In this document: positions 34,414 to 43,260 of the stretch, piece after piece
Layout of the letters: every line of letters begins with the position of its first letter
Position numbering within the stretch: the first letter of the stretch is position 1
Source: Haloferax larsenii JCM 13917
Lineage (GTDB): Archaea; Halobacteriota; Halobacteria; Halobacteriales; Haloferacaceae
Assembly: GCF_000336955.1 (NCBI RefSeq)
Contig: NZ_AOLI01000006.1
Span: 135,917 to 190,096, forward strand
Length of the DNA stretch: 54,180 nucleotides
Direction of reading: 5' to 3'
Translations under genes and position numbers: made by a program
The notes under the pieces: generated by a model
The model's input: only the letters and a program-made list of their open reading frames with translations
Told to the model about the DNA's origin: nothing
The model's database searches: none

Positions 34414-35436
34414 ATGAGCCTCGACTATCGACGACTCGGTTCGACCGGGACGCGCGTCTCCGAACTCTGTTTCGGCACGTGGCGCTTCGGTCGCCAGACG
34501 GGCGGCGTACTGGAGACAGACGAAGAAGACGCACACGAACTCCTCGACACGTTCGAGGAACTCGGCGGGAACTTCATCGACACCGCGAACGTCTACGGCT
34601 CTGTCAACGGGACCTCAGAGGAGTACATCGGCAACTGGCTCGACGAGCGCGACCGCGAGAACTACGTCGTCGCCTCGAAGGTGTACTTCCCCTTCGACGA
34701 GGACAACCCGAACGGACGCGGTCTCTCGCGGACGCACATCCGAAACCAAATCGAGGGGACGCTCGACCGCCTCGGGACGGACTATCTCGACCTCTACTAC
34801 ATCCACCGCTGGGACGACGAGACGCCCATCGAGGAGACGCTCCAGACACTGAACGCGCTCGTCGAGGAGGGGAAAGTGAACTACCTCGGTGCCTCGACGA
34901 TGGCGTCGTGGCAACTCACGAAGGCGCTCTGGAAGTCCGACGTCAACGACTACGCCCGATTCGACGTGACTCAGCCGCTGTTCCACGCGGGCTACTACGA
35001 GGACGTGAAAGACTACCTCGACGTGTGTGAGGACCAGGTACTCGCTATCTGCCCGTATTCGCCGCTCGCGGGCGGCTTCCTGACGGGGAAGTACGAGCGC
35101 GCCGACCCGGACGACCCCTCGAAGTACGTCGCCCCCGACGGCGCGCGCGGGTCGTTCGACGACCGATTCGAGCAGTTCTACGTCTCCGAACGCGGGTGGC
35201 ACGTCCTCGACGAGATTCGTGCCGTCGCCGACGAGGTAGACGCGAGTCCCGCACAGGTCGCCCTGCGCTGGCTGATGGACTACCCGGACGCGACTGTCGT
35301 GCCCATCATCGGCGCGCGGACACCCGAGCAACTCCGCGAGAACGTCGGTGCGGCCGACGTCGACCTCTCTGACGACCAGTGGCAGCGCATCATGAACGCC
35401 CGGTACGACGACGACGGTCGGCGCTGGGGACACTGA
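34414..35436 (+). CDS. Aldo/keto reductase
   Basis: This 340-residue TIM-barrel NADPH-dependent oxidoreductase has the catalytic tetrad Asp56 and Tyr61 (NFIDTANVYG), Lys89 (VASKVY) and His131 (YYIHRWD). It is close to the YhdN/YajO-like AKR group. The substrate is unknown. ATG 34414 is preferred over the earlier in-frame GTG because CTTTAGTC at about 34384-34391 lies 27 bases upstream. It is divergent from the Gfo/Idh gene. Confidence 0.92.
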   Translation: MSLDYRRLGSTGTRVSELCFGTWRFGRQTGGVLETDEEDAHELLDTFEELGGNFIDTANVYGSVNGTSEEYIGNWLDERDRENYVVASKVYFPFDEDNPNGRGLSRTHIRNQIEGTLDRLGTDYLDLYYIHRWDDETPIEETLQTLNALVEEGKVNYLGASTMASWQLTKALWKSDVNDYARFDVTQPLFHAGYYEDVKDYLDVCEDQVLAICPYSPLAGGFLTGKYERADPDDPSKYVAPDGARGSFDDRFEQFYVSERGWHVLDEIRAVADEVDASPAQVALRWLMDYPDATVVPIIGARTPEQLRENVGAADVDLSDDQWQRIMNARYDDDGRRWGH

Positions 35437-35493
35437 CGCCACCTCGCTGTCTGCGGCGCTCTCCTTTTAGGCCAGTTCGAGGACTCAGAGGAA

Positions 35494-35898
35494 TCACGCC
35501 AGTTCGAGGTCTCGGAGGAAGTCGCAGACGACGTGCGCGTAGAGGACGACGCCGACGAACCCCGCGAGCGACGTTTCACCCGCGAGTGCGAGCCCGCCGA
35601 CCGCGACACCGCCGATGAGGTGGTGGCTCAGGAGTCGCTGTAGATTGAATCGCGGGCCGAACTCGAGGAACACGCCTTCTTGGTCGACGAGACCGACGCG
35701 CGGGTTGGTGACGGCCGTGCGGAGGTTCTGCCAGTCGCCGCGCTCGACGCGGGCGATGAAAAAGTGGTCGAGGTCGATAAAGACGCTGAGAATGACTGCC
35801 CCGACGACGAGAAGCGGCACGCCACCGGGCGGTTGCAGTGCGACAGCCGCGGCGCTCCCCACGACCGCACCGACGACCGCGTGTTCCAGCGACTTCAC
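35494..35898 (-). CDS. YdjM-like membrane-bound metal-dependent hydrolase (predicted)
   Basis: This 134-residue protein has about three hydrophobic segments (8-30, 30-42 and 98-125). The sequence DLDHFF, the LLSHHLIGG helix and YAHVVCDFL resemble the His/Asp metal-site pattern of the YdjM/LexA-binding-type inner membrane hydrolase family. Haloarchaeal members are often labelled as metal-dependent hydrolases without proof of activity. It starts 12 bases after the Rdx stop, so the two are likely co-transcribed. Confidence 0.6.
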   Translation of the reverse strand: MKSLEHAVVGAVVGSAAAVALQPPGGVPLLVVGAVILSVFIDLDHFFIARVERGDWQNLRTAVTNPRVGLVDQEGVFLEFGPRFNLQRLLSHHLIGGVAVGGLALAGETSLAGFVGVVLYAHVVCDFLRDLELA

Positions 35899-35910
35899 GG
35901 GTCCACCGGC

Positions 35911-36147
35911 TCAGGTACCCACGTGTGGGCGAACCCGCCGGAGGATGAGGTCCGGGTCGTACTCGTCTTCGGATTTATCCCAGACTCGCTCGCCGTCGAC
36001 TGAGACTGTGAGCACGCCGTGGTCGCCGGTCACGAGCGCGACGCGTTCGATTTGCTGGCCGAACTGCTGGAGGAGCGTGTGTTGAATCTCCTCTGCGCGG
36101 TCGAGAAAGCCGCAGGGGACGCAGTACTCGATTTCGATGGCGGTCAT
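35911..36147 (-). CDS. SelT/SelW/SelH (Rdx) family thioredoxin-like protein
   Basis: This 78-residue protein has the CxxC redox motif in EYCVPCGFL (residues 9-12) and a Rdx fold. Eukaryotic and bacterial relatives often carry selenocysteine; here both positions are cysteine. It probably acts as a cytosolic dithiol oxidoreductase. The long frame opens at 36258, but the short start at 36147 matches the family length, and GTTTTTCAG at about 36171-36179 is 28 bases upstream. A tandem 21-base duplication lies just upstream. Confidence 0.82.
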   Translation of the reverse strand: MTAIEIEYCVPCGFLDRAEEIQHTLLQQFGQQIERVALVTGDHGVLTVSVDGERVWDKSEDEYDPDLILRRVRPHVGT

Positions 36148-36184
36148 AGGCGGTCGTACTCGTCGGAGACTGAAAAACGAGGGG

Positions 36185-36226
36185 GCGGCCAACACACCGT
36201 CGCCCGCGGCCAACACACCGTCGCCC
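36185..36226. repeat. Perfect tandem duplication of 21 bases
   Basis: The unit beginning GCGGCCAACACACCG is repeated exactly twice, at 36185-36205 and 36206-36226, directly upstream of the Rdx promoter. It lies outside known genes. A recent slippage duplication is a sufficient explanation; a doubled regulatory site is possible. Confidence 0.9.
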
Positions 36227-36261
36227 ACAGTCAGCACAGCACTGACCGCGGTCGGCAACAG

Positions 36262-36918
36262 TTATCGACCGAAGCCGGGTCGCCAGCGCAGTAAGACCAC
36301 CGTGACGAGGAAGACGGCAGTCGAGAGGTCGTACGAGAGCGTCGTCACCGTGGCGGCGATGGCGGTTCCGCTCCCGAAGACGCTGGTCACGAGCGAGGCG
36401 ACGATAGGCCACGAACACGAGACACAGGAAAACAGCCCCACGATGCCCGAGACGGCGGCTCCCGCCGCTTCGATGACCGTGTCGTAGACGAGGTACGCAA
36501 GCGCGGCGTAGCCGACGACGCGAGCGGGCATGAGGACGAGGTTGAACAGGTCACCGCCGTAGATGAGCGCTGGTCCCCATCCCGGAGGTAGGAACGCGAC
36601 GCGGAGGCCGCCCGTGCCGCCCGGAACGGGAGTCGTGACGAGGCCCCCAGCGACCGCCAGCAGTGCGAAGTAGCCGAATCCGACCGCCGCAGCCTTTCGT
36701 CTCGTCGCTGTCGATGCCGGGGCGACTTCCGTGTCGAACAGCACCCAGAGACCGACGGCGACCCACGTCACGCCGTAGATGGCGTATCGCGGGGCTCCGA
36801 CGCTCGCCTGCGTGAAGAGCAGATAGACGAACGCGAGAATCAGCGTGGTGTTGACCGCGAATGCGGCGCGGAAGAGTGTCGACCGCGACGGGGAGGGAAG
36901 TGCGCGTGCAGTTGCCAT
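36262..36918 (-). CDS. Haloarchaeal membrane protein (probably DUF7546)
   Basis: This 218-residue protein has about six helices (about 15-36, 43-62, 75-98, 122-146, 150-182 and 188-212). FSCVSCSWPIVASL (around 163-176) holds a CxxC motif inside a helix, which is notable next to an Rdx gene and a heme-synthesis gene. It starts 21 bases after the ctaA/ctaB stop, so it is probably co-transcribed. A role near oxidase assembly or redox is inferred. Confidence 0.7.
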   Translation of the reverse strand: MATARALPSPSRSTLFRAAFAVNTTLILAFVYLLFTQASVGAPRYAIYGVTWVAVGLWVLFDTEVAPASTATRRKAAAVGFGYFALLAVAGGLVTTPVPGGTGGLRVAFLPPGWGPALIYGGDLFNLVLMPARVVGYAALAYLVYDTVIEAAGAAVSGIVGLFSCVSCSWPIVASLVTSVFGSGTAIAATVTTLSYDLSTAVFLVTVVLLRWRPGFGR

Positions 36919-36939
36919 GGGTGAGTGGTTGGAGTCGTA

Positions 36940-38358
36940 TCAGACCGCGAGCGTGTCCACGACGATTGCGAGGAGCAACATGCCGAGGTACGCGTTCGAG
37001 GCGTGGAAGGCGCGGAATGCGGCCGTGTCGTCCTGTTCGTAGTGCAGGCGGACGACGAAGTAGAGGAACACGCCGCCGAGAAGCAGGCTTGTGACGACGT
37101 ATACCACGCCGAGTGCGTCCATGACGGCCAGTCCTGCGGCGGTGATGAGCGTCGCGCCCAGCCACCAGATGATGTGCTTGCGCGTCTCCGTCTCACCGCG
37201 GACGACCGGCATCATCGGGAAGCCGCCGCGAGCGTAGTCGTCCTTGTAGGCCAACGCGAGGTTGTAGAAGTGCGCTGGCGTCCACATGAAGATGACACTC
37301 GCGAGGACGAAGCCGCCGAGTCCGACGTTGCCCGTGACGGCCACCCAGCCGATGAGTGCCGGGAGCGCGCCCGCCGCGCCACCGATGACCGTGTTCTGGA
37401 CGGTGTTCGGCTTCAAGATGAGCGTGTAGACGACGCTGTAGAACGCGATGGCGACGAGACCGAGGACGGCCGCCAGCCAGTTCACGGACGCGAACAGACC
37501 GACCGAGATGACCGTCAGCGCGATGCCGAAGGCGATAGCGTTGCGGACGGGAACGAGGTCGACCGCCAGCGGGCGGTCGCTCGTGCGTTGCATCCGGCGG
37601 TCGATGTCGCGTTCGAGGACGTGGTTGAACGTCCCCGACGCGCCGATAGACAGGACGCCACCGCCGAGCGTAGCGACCATGACCTGCGGCGTCAAGCCGG
37701 ACGAGACGGTTCCTGCGAGCGCCATCGCGGCCGACGCGACGAGACAGAGGAGCCACATCAGCCGCGGTTTCATGAGACGGAAGTACGCCCACGCGGTCGC
37801 CTTCGCCCGAGCGACCGGGTCGGTCGGAATCGGCGGGCGTTCCCCGTCGTCTGCCAGCGGTTCGTCCATCGATGGCTGCTCTGCTGGTCGGTCGGTCGGG
37901 TCGCCGGTGGCTTCTTCGAGCGTCCACGCGAGCGCGACGAGAAGACCGCCGAAGATTCCCATCCCGACGACGAGGTGGACCGTCGAGAGCAGTTGGGTCG
38001 TGCCGGTCGTCGCGACGAGCGCACCCATTCCGGCCTGTACCGGATAGAGGACAGCCGCGACAGTCACCGCCGCTTTCACTCGGCGCGACGAGTCGCTCAG
38101 CCACGCCGAGACGAGCGTGGCAACCGAGAGCAGTCCGACGAAGACGGCTGCGAGGCGGTGCCCGAGCGCAATCCAACCGTCGGTCGACGTCGGAAGTGAG
38201 AGGCCGTCCCCGCACGCCGGCCACGCGGCGCACGCGGCTGTCGCGTCCGTGAGCGCCGTGGTCGCGCCGACGAGCAAGAGAAGATAGACCCCCATCGCCG
38301 TCGCGGCGAGGAGACCGTGGAACCTGTTCGAAGCGCGAGTCGTGGCCACGTAATTCAC
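36940..38358 (-). CDS. Heme A pathway fusion: half-size CtaA plus CtaB (heme O synthase)
   Basis: This 472-residue protein is a fusion. The N-terminal part (about 1-145) has four helices, the CtaA-like CAAWPAC (43-49) and heme-ligand His67 (LGHRLAA) and His128 (VHLVVG). It is half of a standard eight-helix heme A synthase, as in archaeal half-CtaA. After a charged linker (150-180), the UbiA-type CtaB part (190-472) has NHVLERDIDRR (N245, D251, D253), RTSDRPL and a second polar loop. It likely farnesylates and then oxidises heme for cytochrome oxidase. GTG 38358 has CTAAATACG 27 bases upstream. It is divergent from coxB. Confidence 0.9.
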   Translation of the reverse strand: MNYVATTRASNRFHGLLAATAMGVYLLLLVGATTALTDATAACAAWPACGDGLSLPTSTDGWIALGHRLAAVFVGLLSVATLVSAWLSDSSRRVKAAVTVAAVLYPVQAGMGALVATTGTTQLLSTVHLVVGMGIFGGLLVALAWTLEEATGDPTDRPAEQPSMDEPLADDGERPPIPTDPVARAKATAWAYFRLMKPRLMWLLCLVASAAMALAGTVSSGLTPQVMVATLGGGVLSIGASGTFNHVLERDIDRRMQRTSDRPLAVDLVPVRNAIAFGIALTVISVGLFASVNWLAAVLGLVAIAFYSVVYTLILKPNTVQNTVIGGAAGALPALIGWVAVTGNVGLGGFVLASVIFMWTPAHFYNLALAYKDDYARGGFPMMPVVRGETETRKHIIWWLGATLITAAGLAVMDALGVVYVVTSLLLGGVFLYFVVRLHYEQDDTAAFRAFHASNAYLGMLLLAIVVDTLAV

Positions 38359-38479
38359 CTACGATTCGTTTGGACCGTCCCGTATTTAGGACCCGCGCTT
38401 TTTCCTACCGGACAGGTACCGAAAGGCCCATGGTATACAGGGGGTGGGTACAACCATCTGGCGTGAGAGTCGGTACGCA

Positions 38480-38485
38480 TTTATG
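38480..38485 (+). promoter_or_regulatory. TATA box of coxB
   Basis: TTTATG is centred 28 bases before the coxB ATG (38511), which predicts a leaderless or nearly leaderless mRNA. A matching minus-strand TATA (CTAAATACG, 38381-38389) serves the divergent heme gene. Confidence 0.6.
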
Positions 38486-38510
38486 CGGTTGTTCCTAACT
38501 CCCGTTCAGC

Positions 38511-39230
38511 ATGAGAAAGACGCGTTTCGCGCTCGCGTCCCTGCTTGCGACGGTCGCGATGGCACTTGTCGCCACCCCCGTTGCGGCGCAGGCGTCTGCC
38601 ACATCGGAACTCATCAACCAGCTGAACGGGAAGCTCCTCTACGTAGCAATCCCGATTACAGTGCTGGTCGAGGCCATCCTCATCTATACGGTCATCAAGT
38701 ACCGTAACAGCGAGCGCGCTCTGCCGACCAAGGAGAACCGGCGTCTCGAAATCACCTGGACTATCGCCACCGCGATTGTGCTGCTGTTCGTCGGTGTCGC
38801 GTCGTACGGTGTCCTCGCCGACGAGAACGTCACCCACCAGGGGAACGACATCGACATGAACGACGACCCCGTCGTCGTTACGGCGGAGGCCTACCAGTGG
38901 GGCTGGAACATGTACTACCCCGAAGAGGGCAACTTCACGACGGGTAACAAAATCGTCGTCCCGAAGGACCGCCCCGTCTACTTCCAGGTGACATCACAGG
39001 ACGTGATACATGGATTCCACGTCCCGAAACTCGGCCTCAAGCAGGACGCGATGCCGGGTGCGACGGACACCATCAAGACCGTCGCCTACGAGGAAGGCAC
39101 CTACCAGGGCTACTGTACTGAGTACTGTGGCGTCGCCCACTCGCAGATGTACTTCACGGTCGAAGTCGTCTCGCAGGACGAGTACCAAGACTGGCTCGAC
39201 GAGCAGAAGCAGCAGAACTCCGGCCAGTAA
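38511..39230 (+). CDS. coxB: Cytochrome c oxidase-type subunit II (CoxB)
   Basis: This 239-residue subunit has a Sec-type signal peptide (about 1-27), two helices (40-63 and 80-103) and an extracellular cupredoxin domain. CuA ligands are His167, Cys202, Cys206, His210 and Met213 (GYCTEYCGVAHSQM). It transfers electrons from a carrier to a heme-copper oxidase. Subunits I and III are not in the window, so they are encoded elsewhere. The divergent gene supplies heme O/A for the same oxidase type. Confidence 0.95.
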   Translation: MRKTRFALASLLATVAMALVATPVAAQASATSELINQLNGKLLYVAIPITVLVEAILIYTVIKYRNSERALPTKENRRLEITWTIATAIVLLFVGVASYGVLADENVTHQGNDIDMNDDPVVVTAEAYQWGWNMYYPEEGNFTTGNKIVVPKDRPVYFQVTSQDVIHGFHVPKLGLKQDAMPGATDTIKTVAYEEGTYQGYCTEYCGVAHSQMYFTVEVVSQDEYQDWLDEQKQQNSGQ

Positions 39231-39334
39231 GCGTCTCCTTCCTTCCACTTTCTCTCACTCCCGAGTTGCAACGCTGACTGTCGCTCGGTACGGAAACGGC
39301 AGTAGTTCGCGCTGCGTGAGAATGCGGTGTACCC

Positions 39335-39763
39335 TTAGCAGCGACGTTCGACGATACGGTCGATGATGCGCCCGCTCGAAAGCAGTTCGTCGTCGTGGGC
39401 GGGGTCACGAGGGCTCGCGCGGGCGACTTCGCAGTCGATGCCGCGCTCTTCGAGGGCCGACTCGATGGCGGCTTCTTCGTGGTGTTGGTCGTAGCCGAGG
39501 ACGATGACGTCCGGCGCAATCTCCTCGATTGGGACGAAGATGTCGTCGGGATGGCCGAGGTGAGCTTCGTCCACCACGTCGAGGGCGGCGACCATGTCGG
39601 TTCGCTGTTGGTCGCTCAGGATTGGTCGTGGTTTGTGCGTCACGTTTGCTGCACGGGCGACGATGACGTGGAGTTCGTCACCCATCGCGGCCGCGTCCGA
39701 GAGATAGTGGACGTGGCCGGGGTGGAGAATGTCGAACGTCCCCTGTGCGATAACTCGTCTCAT
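39335..39763 (-). CDS. ribL: FAD synthetase / FMN adenylyltransferase (RibL)
   Basis: This 142-residue cytidylyltransferase-like nucleotidyltransferase has [14 protein letters not shown] with the HxGH motif (14-17) and ISSSEIIDRI-like C-terminal [10 protein letters not shown]. Archaeal RibL adenylates FMN to FAD, and the size (about 140-150) fits. Its ATG overlaps the stop of the upstream JAMM gene by 4 bases, so the two are translationally coupled. Glycerol-3-phosphate cytidylyltransferase is a less likely alternative. Confidence 0.9.
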   Translation of the reverse strand: MRRVIAQGTFDILHPGHVHYLSDAAAMGDELHVIVARAANVTHKPRPILSDQQRTDMVAALDVVDEAHLGHPDDIFVPIEEIAPDVIVLGYDQHHEEAAIESALEERGIDCEVARASPRDPAHDDELLSSGRIIDRIVERRC

Positions 39764-40245
39764 GTGTCCAGCTCCTCGTCGATGTCTTCCTGTGTGAAGT
39801 CGAAGAACGATTCCGGGTCCGGGAGGTCGACGTTGTAGACCGGCAGGTCGCGGACCTCGCCGGACTGGTCGAACACCTCCCAGTCGTTCTGGCCGTACGG
39901 TGCGCCGATGATGATGTGGACCGTGCCGCTTCCGAACGTATCGAGGTCCGCATCGCTCGGGCGAAGCACGCCGTTCGGGTGTGAGTGAACCGACCCGACC
40001 GCCCGGAAGTCGTTCGGCACGAGGTCGTTTCTGACCGTCGCACTGTACGGGTCGGAGACGGTCCCCGGGATGATGAGGACGTCAGTCACGACGAGACCAT
40101 CGCGGTCGAGTCCGACTCGACGGGCATCTTCGCCGCGGAGCAGTCCCATGTACTCGTTGGGGTGGGTCTCCGCGGAGGCTTCGAGCGCGAAGTCGAGCGC
40201 GTCGGCGGCGATGCCGATGACCTCCCGCGACCGGAAGAGTCGCAT
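39760..40245 (-). CDS. JAMM/MPN+ metalloprotease (HvJAMM2-like)
   Basis: This 161-residue protein carries a complete JAMM zinc site: Glu31 (NEYMG), His87 and His89 (HSHP), Ser97 and Asp100 (HxHx7SxxD). In Haloferax, JAMM1 removes ubiquitin-like SAMP modifiers; this gene resembles the less understood JAMM2, so SAMP deconjugation is possible but unproven. A TATA-like CTCTTAGAT is about 28 bases from the ATG. The gene overlaps ribL by 4 bases, an unusual link between a protease and FAD synthesis. Confidence 0.87.
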   Translation of the reverse strand: MRLFRSREVIGIAADALDFALEASAETHPNEYMGLLRGEDARRVGLDRDGLVVTDVLIIPGTVSDPYSATVRNDLVPNDFRAVGSVHSHPNGVLRPSDADLDTFGSGTVHIIIGAPYGQNDWEVFDQSGEVRDLPVYNVDLPDPESFFDFTQEDIDEELDT

Positions 40246-40349
40246 ATCGGTTCGTCGGCGGGCGCTCCATCTAAGAGTTCCGGAACGGCGACTCCTTGGC
40301 CTCGAGTTCTACCGTCATACTGAGGTACCCGCCACGCGGAACGCGACCT

Positions 40350-41204
40350 GTGACCCCGACCGCCACTGTCGCCGACCGCGTCTCCAACGCACTCGGGACA
40401 GACGACGCCCCGGACACCGTGACGGAACTCGAAGGAGGTCACGTTGGCCACGTGTACGTCCTCGACTTTGCAGACCGAGCGTCGGTCGTCGCGAAAACCG
40501 GGCCGACCCCGCTCGACGTCGAGGGACAGATGCTCGACTCGCTCGCACAGGCTGGCCTCCCGGTTCCGACCGTCCACCACGCGGACCCCGACCTGCTCGT
40601 CCTCGACTACGTTGCGGGCGACGACGACCTCGACGCGGACGCCGAACGCGACTTCGCCGCCCACCTCGCGTCACTGCACGACGAAAGCGCTCCCGAATTC
40701 GGGTTCCCGTACGACACGCTCTCCGGACCGTACCGACAGCCGAACCCGTGGACTGACTCGTGGATTTCGTTCTTCCGAGACCAGCGCCTCCGCCCGTGGT
40801 GTGAGGCTGCCCGGTCTGCTGGCCTTCCCGATTCGACCGCCGAGCGAATCGAGGCCGTCGCCCGCGACCTCGAAGACCTCGTCTCCGAGCCAACCGAACC
40901 CGGTCTCGTTCACGGCGACGCGTGGGTGGGGAACCTCGTCGTGCGCGACAGTCGCGTCGTCGCGTTTCTCGACCCGGCGTGTTACTACGGCCATCCGGAG
41001 GTCGAGCTCGCCTACGTCTACTGGTTCGACAGTGCCGGTGACGCCTTCTTCGACGCCTACGCCGAACAGCGGCCCATCGCCCCCGGATTCTTCGAGGCCC
41101 GAGCGCCCGTCTACGCGCTCTTTCCGCTCCTCGAACACGTCCGAGTCTTCGGGTCTGCGTACGTCTCGGACGTTCGAGAGGCACTGAACGCGATTGGATA
41201 CTGA
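40350..41204 (+). CDS. Fructosamine-kinase/APH-like phosphotransferase
   Basis: This 284-residue kinase-fold protein has an N-lobe with VVAKTGPTPLDVE and the catalytic loop LVHGDAWVGNLV (HGDxxxxN) followed by FLDPACYYGHPEVELAY, the fructosamine-3-kinase signature. It may phosphorylate glycated amino groups to help repair sugar-damaged proteins. The GTG at 40350 is chosen because it gives the family N-terminus; the frame extends further to a TTG at 40296. It is divergent from the JAMM gene. Confidence 0.85.
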   Translation: MTPTATVADRVSNALGTDDAPDTVTELEGGHVGHVYVLDFADRASVVAKTGPTPLDVEGQMLDSLAQAGLPVPTVHHADPDLLVLDYVAGDDDLDADAERDFAAHLASLHDESAPEFGFPYDTLSGPYRQPNPWTDSWISFFRDQRLRPWCEAARSAGLPDSTAERIEAVARDLEDLVSEPTEPGLVHGDAWVGNLVVRDSRVVAFLDPACYYGHPEVELAYVYWFDSAGDAFFDAYAEQRPIAPGFFEARAPVYALFPLLEHVRVFGSAYVSDVREALNAIGY

Positions 41205-41310
41205 GCACCCCGAGAGGGAGGTATCGACCCGGGGAACCGAGGAAAACCACCTTTCGAACCCACGAAACGCTTTTGTAAAGCTTAACACTACCCCCGGACC
41301 TAGCGAACCT

Positions 41311-43212
41311 ATGAGCGACGAGCACGCCGGGTATTCCGGCGCCGACTCGGGTCCGAATTCGGACTCACGACCTATCGTCTTCGATCTTGCACCGAATTGT
41401 ACAGTCGACGACGTCGAGACCGACGCGTACTACCACGCAGTCGTCAACGGCGTGGTCGAATACGGCATCTTCGTGGACATCTCCGACTCCGTCTCTGGAC
41501 TCATTCACGAATCGAACCTCTCGACCGACTACGAGGTCGGCGACCGTCTCGTCGTCCGTCTGGAAGATATCCGCGAGAACGGCGACATCGCGTTCGCGGA
41601 GGAGACGCCCGACGACTACCGAACACGGACGGTCGAACACGAACCGACGATTACGCCTATCTCCGACCTGACGGTCGGTGAAACGGTCACTATCGAGGGG
41701 ACCGTCGCCCAAATCAAACAGACCGGCGGCCCGACCGTCTTCCGCATCGCCGACGACTCCGGTATCGTCGCCGCCGCAGCGTTCGAAGAAGCCGGCGTCC
41801 GAGCGTTCCCCAACGTCGAACTCGACGACGCGGTCCGCATGACCGGCAACGTCGAAGACCACGAGGGGACGCGCCAACTCGAAGTCGACGGCCTCACCCT
41901 GCTCGAAGGCGAGAAAGCCGACGACGTGCGCGCCCGTATCGAGGACGCGCTGGACGAACGCGCCGCACCCGAGCCGGTCGAACCGCTCGTCGAGTGGTCC
42001 GCGTTCGAGAAGCTCCGCGACGACCTCGAAGACGTTGCCAAACTGCTTCGCCGGACCGTCCTCGAAGGGCGTCCGATTCGCGTGCGCCACCACGCAGACG
42101 GCGACGGAATGTGCGCGTCGGTGCCGGTTCAACTGGCGCTCGAACGCCTCATCACCGAAGTCCACGACGACCCCGACGCACCGCGACACCTGTTCAAGCG
42201 CCTGCCGAGTAAGGCACCGTTCTACGAGATGGAGGACGTGACGCGCGACCTGAACTTCGCGCTGGAAGGCCGCGCCCGTCACGGGCAGAAGCTTCCCTTC
42301 CTCCTGATGCTCGACAACGGCTCGACCGAGGAGGACGTGCCCGCCTACGAGAACCTCGCGCACTACGACGTGCCCATCGCCGTCGTCGACCACCACCACC
42401 CCGACCCCGAGGCGGTCGACCCGCTTCTCGACGCGCACGTCAACCCGTACCTGCACGACGAGGACTACCGCATCACGACGGGCATGATGTGTGTCGAACT
42501 CGCGCGGATGATTTACCCCGACGTGACCGACGACCTTCGTCACGTCCCCGCCGTGGCGGGCCTCTCGGACCGCTCGAAGGCCGAAGTCATGGACGACTAC
42601 GTCGCGCTGGCCGAAGCAGAGGGCTACGACCGCGAGGGGCTCCTCGACATCGGCGAGGCACTCGACTACGCCGCCCACTGGCTGCGCTACAACGACGGCG
42701 CGTCCATCGTCAACGACGTGCTCAACGTCGGCTGCGACGACCGCGACCGCCACGAGGAACTCGTCGAGTTCCTCTCGACGCGCGCCGAGCGCGACGTCGA
42801 CCGCCAGCTCGAAGCGGCCGAGCCCAACCTCGAACACGAGCGACTCGACAGTGGTGCGAACCTCTACCGCATCGACCTCGACAAGTGGGCCCACCGCTTT
42901 ACCTACCCCGCGCCGGGGAAGACGACGGGCAAGCTCCACGACCGCAAGGTCACGGAGACGGGCGAACCGGTCATCACCATCGGCTACGGCCCTGACTTCG
43001 CCGTGCTCCGCTCCGACGGCGTCCGCCTCGACATTCCGCGGATGGTCGCCGAACTGAACGAGGAAGTCGTCGGCGGCGGCGTCTCCGGCGGTGGCCACCT
43101 CGTCGTCGGTTCCATCAAGTTCGTCAGCGGCATGCGCGAGGAAGTCATCGACAGCCTCGTCGAGAAGATGGCCGAAGCCGACATCGACGAAGAACTGTCG
43201 ACGACGGCGTAA
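41311..43212 (+). CDS. S1/OB-fold DHH phosphoesterase (RecJ-like, archaeal)
   Basis: This 633-residue protein has an S1 domain (about 30-95, YGIFVDISDSVSGLIHE), an OB-fold (about 105-205, GTVAQIKQTGGPTVFRI) and a DHH domain. The DHH catalytic residues appear in RHHADGDG (His260, His261, Asp263, Asp265) and VVDHHHPD (Asp360-His361-His362). A DHHA1-like end has GGGVSGGGHLVVG. It resembles archaeal RecJ-family exonucleases with RNA or DNA 5'-3' activity. ATG 41311 is preferred; the frame opens at 41194. TTAACAC lies about 27 bases upstream. Confidence 0.9.
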   Translation: MSDEHAGYSGADSGPNSDSRPIVFDLAPNCTVDDVETDAYYHAVVNGVVEYGIFVDISDSVSGLIHESNLSTDYEVGDRLVVRLEDIRENGDIAFAEETPDDYRTRTVEHEPTITPISDLTVGETVTIEGTVAQIKQTGGPTVFRIADDSGIVAAAAFEEAGVRAFPNVELDDAVRMTGNVEDHEGTRQLEVDGLTLLEGEKADDVRARIEDALDERAAPEPVEPLVEWSAFEKLRDDLEDVAKLLRRTVLEGRPIRVRHHADGDGMCASVPVQLALERLITEVHDDPDAPRHLFKRLPSKAPFYEMEDVTRDLNFALEGRARHGQKLPFLLMLDNGSTEEDVPAYENLAHYDVPIAVVDHHHPDPEAVDPLLDAHVNPYLHDEDYRITTGMMCVELARMIYPDVTDDLRHVPAVAGLSDRSKAEVMDDYVALAEAEGYDREGLLDIGEALDYAAHWLRYNDGASIVNDVLNVGCDDRDRHEELVEFLSTRAERDVDRQLEAAEPNLEHERLDSGANLYRIDLDKWAHRFTYPAPGKTTGKLHDRKVTETGEPVITIGYGPDFAVLRSDGVRLDIPRMVAELNEEVVGGGVSGGGHLVVGSIKFVSGMREEVIDSLVEKMAEADIDEELSTTA

Positions 43213-43260
43213 GCCGCCGGCATCGCAGAACTGCCCGCGACTACGACTCCACGATTCATT

